Positions 22,198-34,005 of a DNA stretch of 64,000 nt are shown here, in pieces. The notes beneath the pieces were generated by a model that was not told the origin of the DNA, ran no database searches, and worked only from the letters and a program-made list of their open reading frames with translations. The stretch is taken from NCBI GenBank assembly GCA_022702705.1, contig CM040424.1:137317665-137381664 (forward strand), in the 5' to 3' direction. A program made the translations under genes and the position numbers. This DNA is from Papilionanthe hookeriana x Papilionanthe teres (Eukaryota; Streptophyta; Magnoliopsida; Asparagales; Orchidaceae). Every line of letters starts with the position of its first letter. The stretch's first letter is position 1.

Positions 22198-22707
22198 CTT
22201 CTATTCTTGAAAATCGTTTAACTCCGAAGATATAATAACTGGCAAGGTAGATGATTCTCCTAAAAACATATACTTTAAATGATTAGGGAGAATTTTCATC
22301 TCAAGTTCAGGATGTTTTATTATAGATAGAATTAAGTTTTTATTTCCAACTTCCATAGTGTCTAATATTTCAAATCTCTCCTGAACATATTCCATATCTT
22401 CATTCTTCTTATTATCTGAATTTTCTTCATTTTCACTTTCTTCTTCAAACATATTTTCATATTTAAAAGTAGCACACAATTCTAAAAAACTAGCGAGATG
22501 TAAATTTGGATCCTCATTAGGTGTTCCTGCGAATTAATTTTTTTGTACCATTTGGATAAAAGCAGGTTTAAGTTCAAATGAATTTGCAGCAACATCAGGA
22601 TTTTGAATAATTACGTGAATTTCATCTGCTGTTGGGTTAGCATAATCTCTTAAAGGTCTTGGCAAATTTTCAATTTCATTTATTTGATTATCTTGAATAT
22701 TCGCCAT
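22198..22707 (-). pseudogene. gag: Gag N-terminus fused to pre-RT linker (element A)
   Basis: Starts at 22707 (MANIQDNQINEIEN). The first 85 or so codons match element B gag (RPLRDYANPTADEI, EDPNLHLASFLELCATFKY). At about 22457 it jumps to a Glu/Asn-rich stretch (EEESENEENSDNKKNEDME) and then LPNHLKYMFLGESSTLPVI, the segment that normally precedes Athila RT. The remaining gag, the zinc knuckle and the protease are missing. A CAA-to-TAA stop is near 22535 and another near 22201. Confidence 0.8.
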
Positions 22708-22967
22708 TTTGCAAGGATTTTCAATTTGTTTTTAATGTTTTTTAATTTTTCTGACAGTACGTTCTAACTCCGAATCGTAAGGCACTAAACATATAGATCC
22801 GCTACTACGCATATACAAACACAAATACTTTAATAAAGGAAAACAAACACACAATTACAAACTACAAAATAAAGGTTTTTTTATATATTTTTACTAGATT
22901 ATTAATAAATACCGTTTATACTTTCATACTTCTTTACTTAACTTTTTCTTTCTTAACTTCATTACTT

Positions 22968-22986
22968 TCCCTGAGCAATGGCATCA
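22968..22986 (-). promoter_or_regulatory. Primer binding site of element A, tRNA-Asp type (degenerate)
   Basis: Plus-strand TCCCTGAGCAATGGCATCA corresponds to the tRNA-Asp tail with one extra base and several C/G-to-T/A changes. It lies 6 bp from the LTR at 22993. The segment 22708-22967 to its left is the AT-rich leader. Confidence 0.7.
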
Positions 22987-22992
22987 AAAATT

Positions 22993-24737
22993 TGATGCTC
23001 GACTTTATATATTCTTAAAAATGCAAGAATTTGATACCACTGCTCGAAGATTTAAACCCCGGTAACGACGTAAAAACTTGATGCGGCGGACTTATATTTT
23101 GCAAGAATTTATGAACTCAGATTTATAGATTTATAATAATTTTGTTAAGTCCAAGCATTCAATGCAAGTATACGTATCATATCAAGTAATACAAGGCTCT
23201 AATGGAGTCCTGGATATCAATCCACATGGAAATTTTTGATGTTTTTAAGAAAGCATTACACAATATGTAATAAGCACTAAAATTAAAGTTTACTACCTAC
23301 TACTGCTATGCAGGAAACAGTAAGAACAACTAAATAGTAACAATTAACTAAACAAAAATTACATATCACAACTTTAAGAATAGAATTAACTAACATACTC
23401 ACTAAACTAAGTATTTGAAAGGTTTTCGATATATGAGAAAATTATCTTTCCTCTTGCAATGAGAATATGATGTGTGGATTGATATGGAAAAAATATCAAT
23501 ATTATTGTGCCAAATAGAGCATGAATGATTCTTTACCCTTAAAAGAGTACCCCTCTTCTAAGTAAAAAAGAACATCGACATATTCTAAGTTTAGTCACTA
23601 ACTCGAGGCTAGGCTAGGAGGATACCGGCCTCACTTCGGAGTTCCTACTTACCCTTCACTGTATAGGCTAACCATTGATATTAGTTACTAATCTTAGAAC
23701 CAATTTGGGGATTTCAACCTGTCACCCTGAAATGTCCACATTAAAGTCCATCAAAACACATTTCCCTATTTATTTGCACTCAATTCCCATGAACTACGCA
23801 ATTCATCCATAGAAATTGAATGGATCTTTCATTATTGTTGTAGGACATTAAATCCTTTCAAACTTAATGTTGAACAACATATTTTAACATTTCAATTGGC
23901 CAAATCGAAAGTAAATTAATTTTGAAATGAAAAACCATCACAATTTCTTCATTACATTAAAAGCACATCAAATCCACATCAATCCATCATCACATCTCTA
24001 TGAAAGAAGAAAGACAAGGGAGACTACCAATAATTCATGGAGAAGATACAATAAAACATAGATTTTATATATAAAATAAAATTTATACAAACCACAAAAG
24101 AAATACAACTTATCTCTTTCTCTTCCCTAATGCAATTCCCTTGATCTTCCTTTGAATCCTCTTCTCTCTTCTTTACAACACTTTGTTCTCTCTTTAGAAT
24201 GAAATAGAAGAAGCAATATCTCAATTTATCTCTTCTCCTTCCCTCTTTAGAGAAGAATTCCTCTTAAATCCTCACTTCTACTCACTCCTCTCCTAAACGC
24301 TAACACTTAACACACACCAAAACCAGTAAAGAAGCACTCTAGAACTCTCTATTCTCGTCCAATTATAGTTACTTATAAGATAGGGATGAAATCCCAAGAG
24401 TTTTCATAGGCATCCCTTCAAAAAGTTTCCAAAACTCTTCAAATTCAAACTCCACCAACTCCTTGAACCGGCGGCGCCAAATAGGGCGCTGGTGGTGCTC
24501 TATCGTGTAGTTAATTCTGGACTCTATGGATTTGAGCGCCGGCGGCGCCAAAACACATTGTTTACCATTTTGCTCCTTTTTTGCTCGGGATTCGTTCCCT
24601 TTTGCTTCTTTTCACTCCAATCACCTAAAATCATCATACCTGCAACAAATCATGATAAATATCTTTCTTTAAAGTCCAATATCACTAAAAATGGGTAAAA
24701 TTATATAGCAAAAACCATATACATTTTTAGTGCATCA
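22993..24737 (-). repeat. 5' LTR of element A
   Basis: TGATGCTCGACT to GTGCATCA, the partner of 10941-12694. It contains the same 85-bp extension with a primer echo (CCCCGGTAACGACGT, 23057-23071) before a second TGATGC start at 23079, and GGCGCC blocks near 24470-24552. No gene seen. Confidence 0.9.
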
Positions 24738-24742
24738 TTTAG
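24738..24742. repeat. Target site duplication TTTAG, right copy
   Basis: Matches 10936-10940; marks the right end of element A. Confidence 0.9.
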
Positions 24743-25786
24743 TTACCAATTTTAGGACCAAATTCGGGATCTTAGCCCGTCACCCTGAAACCTCCAATTT
24801 GAAACCCATCAAAAGACATTTCTCTATCTATTTGCACTAAATTCCGATGAACTACGCAATTCATTCATGGACATTGAATGAATTCTTTATTATTTTCGTA
24901 GGACACTCAATCCTTTCTGGAGTTAATGTACAACAACAGATTTTAACAATTCAATTGGCCAGATCGAAAAGTAAAATAAGTTCGAAATGAAAAACCATTA
25001 AATTCTTCAATACTTTAAAATCACTTCAAATCCACATCATTACATCTCTATGAAAGAAGAAAGACAAAGGAAACTACTCAGAATTCATAGAGAAGACACA
25101 ATAAACATGGATTTTATATATAAAAGAAAAGTCATACAAATCACAATAGAAAATACAACTTATCTCTTTCTCTTCCCCAAGCAAATCCCTTGAAGTTCCT
25201 TTGAATCCTTTTCTCTCTTCATTGCAGCACTTAATTTCCTCTTTAGAATGGAAAGAAAGAAGCAATCTCTCACTTTACTCCTTCTCCTTAACTCCTTAGA
25301 GAAGAATCCCTCTTAAATCTTCACTTCTACACTCTTCTCTTCCAAACCCTAACTCTAAACACACTTCTCCTTCACTCACACACACACTACCACCACACAA
25401 ATTTTGTCTAAAAAATGTTACATATATATTAGAAACGAATTCCCAATAGTTTTTTTAAGCATCCCTTCAAAAATTTGCCAAAACTCTTCTAATTTAAATT
25501 GCACCGACATTGGACGCCGGCGGCGCCTGATAGGGCACCAGTAGTACTCTATCGTCATTTAATTCTCGGGCTCTCAGAAAAATGGCGCCGGCGGTGCCAG
25601 AAGCTATTTTCTCCCATTTTTCTCCTTTTCACTCTGAATTCATTCCTTTTTGCTTCTTCTCACTCCAATCACTTAAAATCATCATATCTCGCAACAAATC
25701 ATAAAAAATACCTTTCTTTAAAGTGCAATATCACCAAAAATGGGTAAATTTATATAGCAAAGATAGTATATATTTTTGGTGCATCA
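24743..25786 (-). repeat. 5' LTR of element B, second part
   Basis: Continuation of the LTR begun at 10338, ending TTTTTGGTGCATCA. It aligns with 11640-12694 of the A LTR (CCAATTTTAGGACC, CTATTTGCAC, GGCGCCGGCGG blocks at about 25515-25600). The element end is followed by CAAAG (25787-25791), the expected target-duplication position. Confidence 0.82.
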
Positions 25787-26565
25787 CAAAGTTAATTTGT
25801 TGTGATTAGAAACCTAGAGAATCAACTAGGGCAAATTTCTAATTTACTTAGCAATAGACCCCTAGGAAAACTTTCTAACAACACTAAGATCAAACCTAAA
25901 GTGAACAATAATGAACAAGAAGAAGTTGACCAATTAAGAAGTGGAAGGGAGATAGATGATGTGGTTAGAAAATAAAAAGAAGTTGTAAGAAAAACGAAGG
26001 AAACAACAAGAACCGAAGAACATGTTTCTACAAATCTAAAAAATTGATGTCTCCAAAAACATCAATTTGGAAAGACCACCACCTCCATTTCCTCAAAGAC
26101 TTAGACATCATATGTTGGATAAACAATTTTCAAAGTTTCTGGAAATACTTAAGAAGTTCACGATAAATATTCCTTTCACAAAAGCTTTAGAACAAATGCC
26201 AAGTTATGCAATGTTTATAAAAGAGATATTAAACAAGAAAAGGAAATTTAGGGATTACAAGAAAATAACACTAAGTGAGGAGTGCGGTGTTATACTTCAA
26301 AATAAAGTTTTCTCAGAAACTTAATGATCCTTGTATCTTTACAATTCCTTCTGCAATTGGAAAAATATTATGTGAAAAAGCTTTATGTGATTTTGGAGTG
26401 AGCATTAATGTGACGTCTCTGTCTATATTTAGAAGGTTAGGTTTAGCCGATATTTCTCCCACCATTGTAACCCTTAGCTGATCGAGATATCATTTATCCA
26501 AAAGGGGTTATAGAAGACGTGCTTGTTAAAGTGGATAAATTTATCTTTCCTATTGACCCGATTTT
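25787..26565 (+). pseudogene. Plus-strand Athila fragment C: Gag C-terminus and protease
   Basis: The only plus-strand coding remnant. First comes VIRNLENQLGQISNLLSNRP (near 25820), a typical late-Gag Athila motif, then a degraded linker with two stops, then PFPQRLRHHMLDKQFSKFLEI, LKKFTINIPFTKALEQMPSYA, and an aspartic protease with ALCDFGVSINVTSLSIFRRLG, in which DFG takes the place of the catalytic DxG. YPKGVIEDVLVKVDKFIFP follows. Frame changes occur near 26320 and 26480. It is cut on the left by B and on the right by the LTR of D, so it is the oldest layer in the window. Confidence 0.85.
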
Positions 26566-28427
26566 TGTATATCCAAAAACAAGAATTTGTTACCACTGCT
26601 AGAAAATTTAATTTCTGGTAAAGGTGCGAAACACTTGACCCGAAATAACTTGCTATATAGATGTGTACCAAATTTTAATTTACGGCAATAGCATTAAATA
26701 AAACTTGATTGCTACTGAATGCTAGGCCGTTAGTGATTAATACTTTTAAATATATGTTTATATAGCAAAAAATAATTTTAAAGGAAAATATTTTATATAC
26801 TTTTTAGGTACTACGCAAGTAATATCGTTTCAAGTAATAAAGGGCTTTGAAACAAAGACCCCAGTATCGATCCCACAGGGAAAAATGGTAATAAATTTTT
26901 AAATATTGTATTTCAAAATCTTTTTGTATTTTAATCTAACTATTAATTAATCTTAATTTACTAGATGCAGGTAAAGAAAACAATAATAAGAAAATGATTT
27001 TGTGAAAATAATATAAAACAAACAACTTTCTTCCTTTCAATTAATCTAAGATTTTTAAGATAATTTAATATTCATTGGAGAATCTATATTATGGTATTGT
27101 GCCAAATAGAAGCATTCCTATCCTTTAAACTTTGATCTAGGCGAAAAGAACATTGGTTAATCTACAGATCAGGTTCGGATGTATTATTAGTATAATGGGT
27201 TAATCTAGGCTCACACTACTAGATGTCCAAGGGTGGCTATGGTCGGCCCTACTAGTAACCCTTTCCTTATCTATAAATCAAATTATAAGAATTTAGTCTG
27301 TCACTCTAAAAACTTATCAATTCTACGCCCTTTAAATCTTATCTTCCTATTTATTTGCACTTCACCTTAAATAACCCGTGCAAGACCTTCGACTACCCAA
27401 GGATTCATGTGACATCTACAAGTTAAGAGTTCTTCTCCTTCTAGGTCTCAAAACTCTTCAACAGGTTTTAACAATTTAAATGGCCAATTTAAAAAGTAAA
27501 GTAAGATCAGGTATCAATATCATCACAATGTTTTGAAAATATTTTGATTTTCAATTCTCCATCGAATTTTATATTATCTTATTTATCTTTTCATAATTGA
27601 AGGAAGAAATTAAACTAACTACTCGAACACATCGAATATAAACGACAAAACATAATAAATAAACTTTGAATCAAAAATAAAATACTTATCTCAAATATTC
27701 CTTCTACGAATCTTTCGATTCCTACTGACTCCACAATGTAATGAACTCCAGATGCAACAACTTGAAAATAAACTTACTAAACTAAATAAAAGTGGCCCTA
27801 AATTTCACTCTCTATTTCTCTCTCTCTAAGGATGAGAGATCCTAAAGTGGCTAAGAGATAGGGGTTACAATGGGGCGCACGTTTTTATGAAGGAGTGGAC
27901 TCCTATTTATAGGGTTCAAGGGTTGCCTTGAGGCACCTCTTCAAAACATGTCCACATTCAATGAATCTTCTAGAAGGTCTGTCTGGCGCCTAGGCGCCGG
28001 ACACCGTGTCCAGTTCTTCGCACCTCTTCACTTTGGCTCGCACCTCTTCACGATTAAAACCATTTTGGAGCGTCCAAATGCAATGTATCGCATGTCCTAT
28101 TAACAAGGAACAACTGCCAGTCTTCTAGAATGTACAATAACTACTTACTCTGTCAAAATAACCGTCCAAAAGTCGTCAAAAACTTGACAGTTTCTGTATC
28201 GAGTCTGGCGCGTAGGCGCCAACTTCTAGCGCCTAGGTGCCAGGCCATATTTTTTTATAATTCTTGTATTTTGCTCCATTTTTGCTCCTTTTTCACCTTT
28301 TTTCCTTTTTTGGACCTTTTTACATCACCTACATCCAAAAACAAAAAAATACCTTTCATTAAAGCATAATATCTTTAGAAATTGATAAAAATCAAGGCAT
28401 GCAAATAGGTATTTTTTTCATGGATCA
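26566..28427 (-). repeat. 3' LTR of Athila element D
   Basis: About 1.86 kb ending ...CATGGATCA directly before a polypurine tract. The left boundary (TGTATATCC) is placed by the TG rule and by where the protease of C stops, so it is approximate. It shares the Athila LTR order with A but is clearly diverged. Its first 70 bp contain an echo of the primer-site region (AAGAATTTGTTACCACTGC ... TGGTAAAGGTGCG). GC blocks read GGCGCCTAGGCGCC-like (27985-28010, 28204-28250) instead of the CGGCGG form in A. Confidence 0.8.
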
Positions 28428-28442
28428 AAATCCCCCAAACTT
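28428..28442 (-). promoter_or_regulatory. Polypurine tract of element D
   Basis: Minus strand AAGTTTGGGGGATTT next to the LTR start TGATCCATG. Same core as element A. Confidence 0.85.
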
Positions 28443-29747
28443 AATTGTCACTTGTCCTCAAGTAACCCTTTTTACTATATAAAATGTATAACGTTTGGAA
28501 TAAAAGAAAAATATTTAAGATTCCTTATAATTTTTTATTTTATAAAGTCTTTAGTAAATTATTAACCCAATTTCACTAACTAGGTTTAATTTTAAGAATT
28601 TAAAGAATATTCAACTACCAAATCATAAGATTTCAAATTTTTCATCCATTTTGAAAATAATAGTAGTTTATTATATTAAGATCTCATAGATTATTTACTA
28701 GAAAAAATATCTTCTTGAAAAACCTTTCCTAAATAAAGATTCATGCATAAAAATTAAATAAAATATGTAACTAGTTTTCCTTCTATAAGATAATTCAAGT
28801 GAAGCCAATTTTTGATTAGGCATTTCCTTAAGCTTCTCCTCTCTTCTTTTTTTTTTAAATGTAGAGAGGATTACTATATCTAGATAACCTGTTAATGATT
28901 TTGAACTTCACTATCCTTAACTTATATTTTCAAAACTTATACATTTCCACTTAATTATTATAACATGAATAAAAATTCAAAAAGATTTTCAATCTTTTCT
29001 TTTTTCAAGTGATAATTTTTTATTACTTAATACTTCTAAAATTCCATTATTTCTACCATGAATAGAAAAATTCCTTAATCTTATTCTTCTTTAAGTTAAA
29101 TAATTCTATTCTTAAAATCAATCAAAGTTATTAAAATTTTGGTTAAGTTCACTAAATTGTTTATAATTTCAAAAATAAAAGTGATCTTAAATAGATTCTT
29201 CATTCCTTAAGTTATGTTAAAAAGTTTGTATTTTAAGAAAATATTAGCTCTTTAAGGACAAATAAAATTTAAATTTGAATGTATTTTCCCTTCCCCCAAA
29301 CTTAAGTTTTGGTATACTATGAAAATTTAAAAGTATGATAGAAAGAAAATCATAATTTTAAAAAGAAATTTTTATAATTATGTAAAAGTTATCTTAAAAA
29401 GAAAAATTTACTTCTACTCATGCTTTTATGAATAATAAAGATAAAATTGAAGCAGTGTATAAAAAATAAGCAAGGCTAATTTTTATGATTATACTAAATT
29501 TGAAACAAAATAAAAGCGAGCAAAATTACTAATTACTAAACAGTAGACTGAAACAAACATATCATAAATTAACTCTAATCTCAGTCTCAAACACAACATA
29601 CTAAGAATATTCTAACAACAGAATCTTAACACTAATCAATCCACACAGGTACATAACAAATCAACATACATCAAACATCAAACAAACCAACAAACAAAAC
29701 AAAATAAACTAACAACAAAGTAGCACAACAGAGAGATCTATCAACTA
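28443..29747 (-). other. 3' noncoding region of element D
   Basis: 1.3 kb without a gene, colinear with the 3' region of A. It includes a pyrimidine run near 28840-28860 and a second polypurine-tract-like site, CCCCCAAACTTAAG at 29293-29306. Confidence 0.7.
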
Positions 29748-30900
29748 CTAGTCACTGGCTGTAGCCTCATCATCATCATCGTCACCAAAGGAAAACTCAA
29801 CATCCTTAGGATCAACAAATGGTGTGAAACTAGGAAAAGTAGGGAAACTAACATCATGCTCACCCTTCAAAAATCTGATGAGGGCTTCATTATACTCAGC
29901 ATCATAGCTACTCTTCCTCTGGGTATAATCAGATAAATGATCAAGTTTCCTATCAATAGTATCAACCCTGCAGTGAGTTTGAAATAACTCATGCTGCTGC
30001 TCTAAAACCGATCATGCATCGACTCCCGAAACTCGATGGTGGCTCAGGCAGAAGTAGAAGGTCGGGAAGTAGAAGGTCTACCTGGAGTAGGTGCAGAAGA
30101 AGGAGCAGTCGATCTCTTCCCTCGAAGACGATCATATATGCTAATGCTCTCCTGACCAATCGGCTTAGTAGTCTTCAACCATTCCTCTGAAATATCTGCA
30201 GTGACTTCATTGCTAATACATAATGAATAAATCAGAGATGGGAATCCCGGTCCAACGAAGTGCGTCGGATCTCGCAAGTAGAATCCACGTAATCATAAAT
30301 AATACTTCCAACATCAATAGGCTTCCTTTCCTGAATGCAGTAGTTTAAGATCATTCGATCTCTAGTCACTTCACTCAAGTGGTTAGAAGGCAAAAATCTT
30401 GCAAAAATAAAAGTGTCATGCTTTAGAAATACCATTTAACTTGGAGGATTTGAAGTTTACCCTTTTTCCATTCCTGATCTTCCAAGATCCAGTACCGTCA
30501 GTCAAACAATGATCATATCCAAATCTCTCTCAGATGGAGTTAATCCGTAATAGTGGCACTCTATAGTCAAGTGCGAGCCATAAAATACATTGATTCTTTC
30601 AGGAGTAAATCCTACTCCGACACCTCTCACAAAAACTTCATAATCTTCGGCATCCGTAAAATTCGCATAAAACTCTCGAACTATAGGGATAACAAGAACA
30701 TCAATGAAATAACGTAATCGTTGCCAATTGTGCGCAACGATAGTGTTTTCAATCATCTCCCCCAGATGATAGAAACTTCGTTCTGAAATGAACTTCCTCG
30801 ACGTCGCAAATTCATGGAATCGAAAATGCGCAGCCGAAGTAGAAAATTTGTTGCTATCTAAATTGTCATGTGCCTTCCCGCGTTTAGATTTTGGAGCCAT
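29748..30900 (-). pseudogene. Athila env-like ORF 2 of element D
   Basis: Starts at 30900 with MAPKSKRGKAHDN. Blocks NWQRLRYFIDVLVIPIVREF, VFVRGVGVGFTPERINVFYG, then LSEVTRDRMILNYCIQERKP, IDVGSIIYDYV and a Pro/Ser/Thr-rich tail (GRPSTSRPSTSA) match the ORF 2 of element A. The TAG at 29748 follows an Asp-rich end. Frame changes near 30480, 30270 and 30050 break it. The function of this Athila protein family is not established. Confidence 0.78.
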
Positions 30901-31692
30901 CTAAACATGAAAGAAAAAAAGAACAAATTTAGGAATAAAAAATTTAAACTATTTTTAAGTTTAGAAAACTTAAAATAAGTTTAAAAATCCAAAGAAATCA
31001 CTAAAAATCAAAAAAAATTTCAAAATTTCGGTTCTTAGCAAAACCTAGGGAAATCTATAGTGAAAATCGAAACTAAATGGTTTAAAGTGTAGATCCGACC
31101 TTGAGACGAAGAAATCGAGTGGTCTCGAGCCAAAATCCTCGATGTTTTGACCTCAAAATTGATTCTAAAAGTTGATTTTCGCGAAAAATGGAGGAAGAAG
31201 AAGGCCTGAGCTTCGATAATGGCTTTGGGTATTTATGGAATTTTTCGGTACAGAGCCGAACTAGCGCTTAGGCGCCGAATCCGGTGCCTAGGCCCCGTAC
31301 TCGCCTTTCACAAAAAATTATTTTTAAATTTAGTTTTCCACCAAAATTCATAAATTCAACTTCCAATTACTCACATTATAAGTAGAGCTTCAGCTCTAAC
31401 TTCCAAAACATTTTCAAAAAATTTGAAAAATTAAATATTAAATCCACCAATCAAATATAAAGTTTAAATCAAACTTCACTAAATTCCATTTATAATCTTC
31501 AATATTGGCTCAATATATTCCGTATAAGTATCATATTTGATTCAAGTCCCTAATACACAATCAAACACGACAATTTCTAAGCAAAAACAATACACATTGA
31601 ACATGAAAGCAAATACACAAATACAATCGATTCACTACATCGATACAACGACTCAAAAAACCAGATAATAATGATCTCATTACCAGAATATT
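30901..31692 (-). other. Spacer with GC block between D ORFs
   Basis: AT-rich noncoding sequence with a GC-rich island at about 31260-31310 (GCGCTTAGGCGCCG, GGTGCCTAGGCCCCG), about 370 bp upstream of env-like ORF 2, the same relative position as in element A. Confidence 0.6.
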
Positions 31693-32049
31693 CTAATCTT
31701 CACAAGAGAAATTGTGTATTCTGCTTGGAAAGAACACTAACGCTCTTGGGAAATCAGTAGCCGTCTTTTCGTCCATCCACTTGTTTTTTGCATACATTTC
31801 AACTTGAGCATCTTGATAAGTTGCAAAATGATCAAATTGAAGTTTCATCTGCCATTCTAGTTGTTCAATCTGATGAAACATCTCATGAAGGCGATCTCCA
31901 ATGCTTTTAAACTCTGCTTCAAACTTATCCAAATGACTAGAAATTTTCTCTAAACTCACCGCGATGAAACCATTGAAGTAGGGTTCGAGGATCCTTCGAG
32001 ACCTTGTCCCTAGCCTCTTCTCCATGATTTCTTCCTTCCATTTCTTCAA
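31693..32049 (-). CDS. Short coiled-coil ORF of element D (remnant of env-like ORF 1)
   Basis: 118 codons, intact. Charged and heptad-like (FIAVSLEKISSHLDKFEAEF, IEQLEWQMKLQFDHFATYQD), matching the C-terminal segment of env-like ORF 1 in A (16441-16082), notably the W-x-M-K-x-Q-F-D-H motif. The N-terminal domain is absent, so either D lost it or this became a separate small protein. It is preceded by a GC block at about 32185-32290. Confidence 0.6.
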   Translation of the reverse strand: MKKWKEEIMEKRLGTRSRRILEPYFNGFIAVSLEKISSHLDKFEAEFKSIGDRLHEMFHQIEQLEWQMKLQFDHFATYQDAQVEMYAKNKWMDEKTATDFPRALVFFPSRIHNFSCED

Positions 32050-32672
32050 AAATTTCTCAAATCTCTCAAGAATGAAGTGTAATGGACGTAACTTTGATTG
32101 CTTGATGGTCAGGGATGAAGAAGAGTTGATTTAAAGGTGAAAATCGTGTGAAAAACTTAAAATTTTCGATTTTTGCACGACCCGAAGAATCGTGGCGCTT
32201 AGGCGCCAAATCGGCGCCTATGTGCCGGACCTATTGATACATAGTTTAACTCGGGCGCTTAGGCGCTGAATCTTGGCACCTAGGCGACGGAACTATGTTT
32301 AACTCCGTTTCGCCTAATCGTCTAATTTCAAATTTTTGTTTTCCAAGATAGGTAAATTATACTGGTAAGAGTAATCTAGACTCAATAACACAAATTATAA
32401 GCAATCATAATTAAGGTTAACTTGATCTCCTTTTTACTCATATTTAAAATAGAGTGATCCAATTTCTAAATCTTACATACTTCAAAATAATCTTCAGCTT
32501 AAGTCAACAAAGACTTATAAGCATCAAAATTTTCTAAAGTAATATAAAATTAGTCAAGATCGAGGCATAACCTTACATTAAAAACATAAAAACACTCAAA
32601 ACAAAAGATAATTATGGGTTGTCTTCCACAAAGCACTTGGTTTAACGTCGTCAGCCCGACTTAAGTAAATCT
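32050..32672 (-). other. Integrase to ORF spacer of D with GC block
   Basis: Noncoding. GC-rich paired motifs at about 32185-32290 (GGCGCTTAGGCGCC, GGCGCCTATGTGCC, GGCGCTTAGGCGCTG). The conserved post-integrase motif is near 32609. Confidence 0.6.
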
Positions 32673-34005
32673 TTAATCAGGTTGACTTAATTCATAAGAC
32701 TCTTTATAAATCATTTTAACATCTCCCAAATAAGGCTTTAATGTTAATCCATTTACTTTAAAATTTTTTCTTGTTTTGGGGTCTTTAATATCCACGGCTC
32801 CATAATGGTATAATTTCTCAATTATATAGGGCCCAATCCATTTAGATCTTAATTTTCCAGGAAAACGTTTTAAACGAGAATTAAACGATAATACTTCTTG
32901 TCCAGGTTCAAAAATTTTTCCTGAAATTTTCTTATCATGTAACATCCTCATTTTCTCTTTATAAATCCTTGCATTCTTATATGATTCATTTCTTTTCTCT
33001 TCCATCTCATTCAATTGCAATAATCGCTTTTCTCCTATTTCATTCAAATTAAAATTAAACTCATTTATCGCCCAATAAGCGTTATGTTCAAGTTCAACAG
33101 GTAAGTGACAATGTTTACCATAAATTAACCGGTAAGGTGTCATTCCGATTAGTGTCTTATAAGCTGTTCTATAAGCCCATAATGCAGAATCAAGTTTATT
33201 AACCTAATTAGTTCTTTTAGGATTAACAGTCTTCTCTAAAATTCTTTTAATTTCTCGGTTTGATACTTCAGCCATTCCACTTATTTGTGGGTGATAAGTA
33301 GTTGCAATTTATGTTTGATTTCAAATTTTTGTAGTAATGATTGAATTCTTACATTCCTGAAATGACTTCCACCATCAGTGATAATTACCTTAGGCATTCC
33401 AATTGAAAATATCATTTTCTTTAAAAATTTAGAAACACTTTTGGAATCACAGTTTGGTAAAGCAACGCCTTCAATCCACTTTGAAACATAATCAATCGCT
33501 AATAAAATATAAGTTTTTCCGCATGATGGAACAAATGGTCCCATAAAGTCTAAACCCCATATATCAAAAATTTCAACTTCCAATATATAGTTTAAAGGCA
33601 TTTCATCCTTCCTAGATATATTTCTGATCCTTTGACATCGATCACATGTTTTCACATAGTGTCTCACATCTTTAAATAAGGTCGACCAATAAAATCCATA
33701 ATTTAAAATTTTAAATGCAATTTTATCTATGCCAATGTGTTCTCCAAAATCGGAATCATGACATTTTTGAATAATAGCAAAAGTTTCCTCATAAGGTACA
33801 CATCTTCGAATTATAGAATCTCTTCCAATTTTAAATAAATGAGGATCTTCCCAAATATAAGATTTAGCATCATATTTAAATTTCTTAATAAATTTGTTAT
33901 CCCATAAGATAAAATATTGCTAACTAAATAGTTAACAATATCAGCATACCAAGGTGTTTTGCATCCTTGAATAACATATAAAGATTCATCGTAGAAATTT
34001 CTCAT
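32673..34005 (-). pseudogene. int: Integrase of element D
   Basis: From right to left in sense: part of the HHCC region (34005-33670, frame-broken, ending CDRCQRIRN), core with WGLDFMGPFVPSCG (first Asp), YVSKWIEGVALP, VIITDGGSHFRN (second Asp), the AEVSNREIKRIL Glu region (near 33250), then WAYRT, GKHCHLPVELEHNAYWAI, and C-terminal FEPGQEVLSFNSRLKRFPGKL and YGAVDIKDPKT. One stop lies near 33210. Order and motifs are those of Athila. No interrupting LTR here, in contrast to element A. Confidence 0.88.

Larger units (their letters stand above)
10941..24737 (-). mobile_element. Complete Athila-type LTR retrotransposon A
   Basis: A 13.8-kb insertion with TGATGC...GCATCA LTR ends, 1754- and 1745-bp LTRs, tRNA-Asp primer site, truncated gag fused to RT, RNase H, integrase, two env-like ORFs and a polypurine tract, flanked by TTTAG duplications. 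About 1.8 kb of it is a later solo-LTR insertion (E). Gag C-terminus and protease are deleted and several stops are present, so it cannot be autonomous now. The two LTRs remain very similar, so the insertion is younger than B and C. Confidence 0.92.

Noticed and set aside
9594..25786. A single Athila element with three LTRs
   Set aside because: The TTTAG duplications at 10936 and 24738 and the rejoining of the B LTR show that A is a separate insertion in B.
26566..28427. Element D LTR as a solo LTR
   Set aside because: It is followed by a polypurine tract and a full Athila internal order (3' UTR, env-like, integrase, RT), so it is the 3' LTR of a truncated element.
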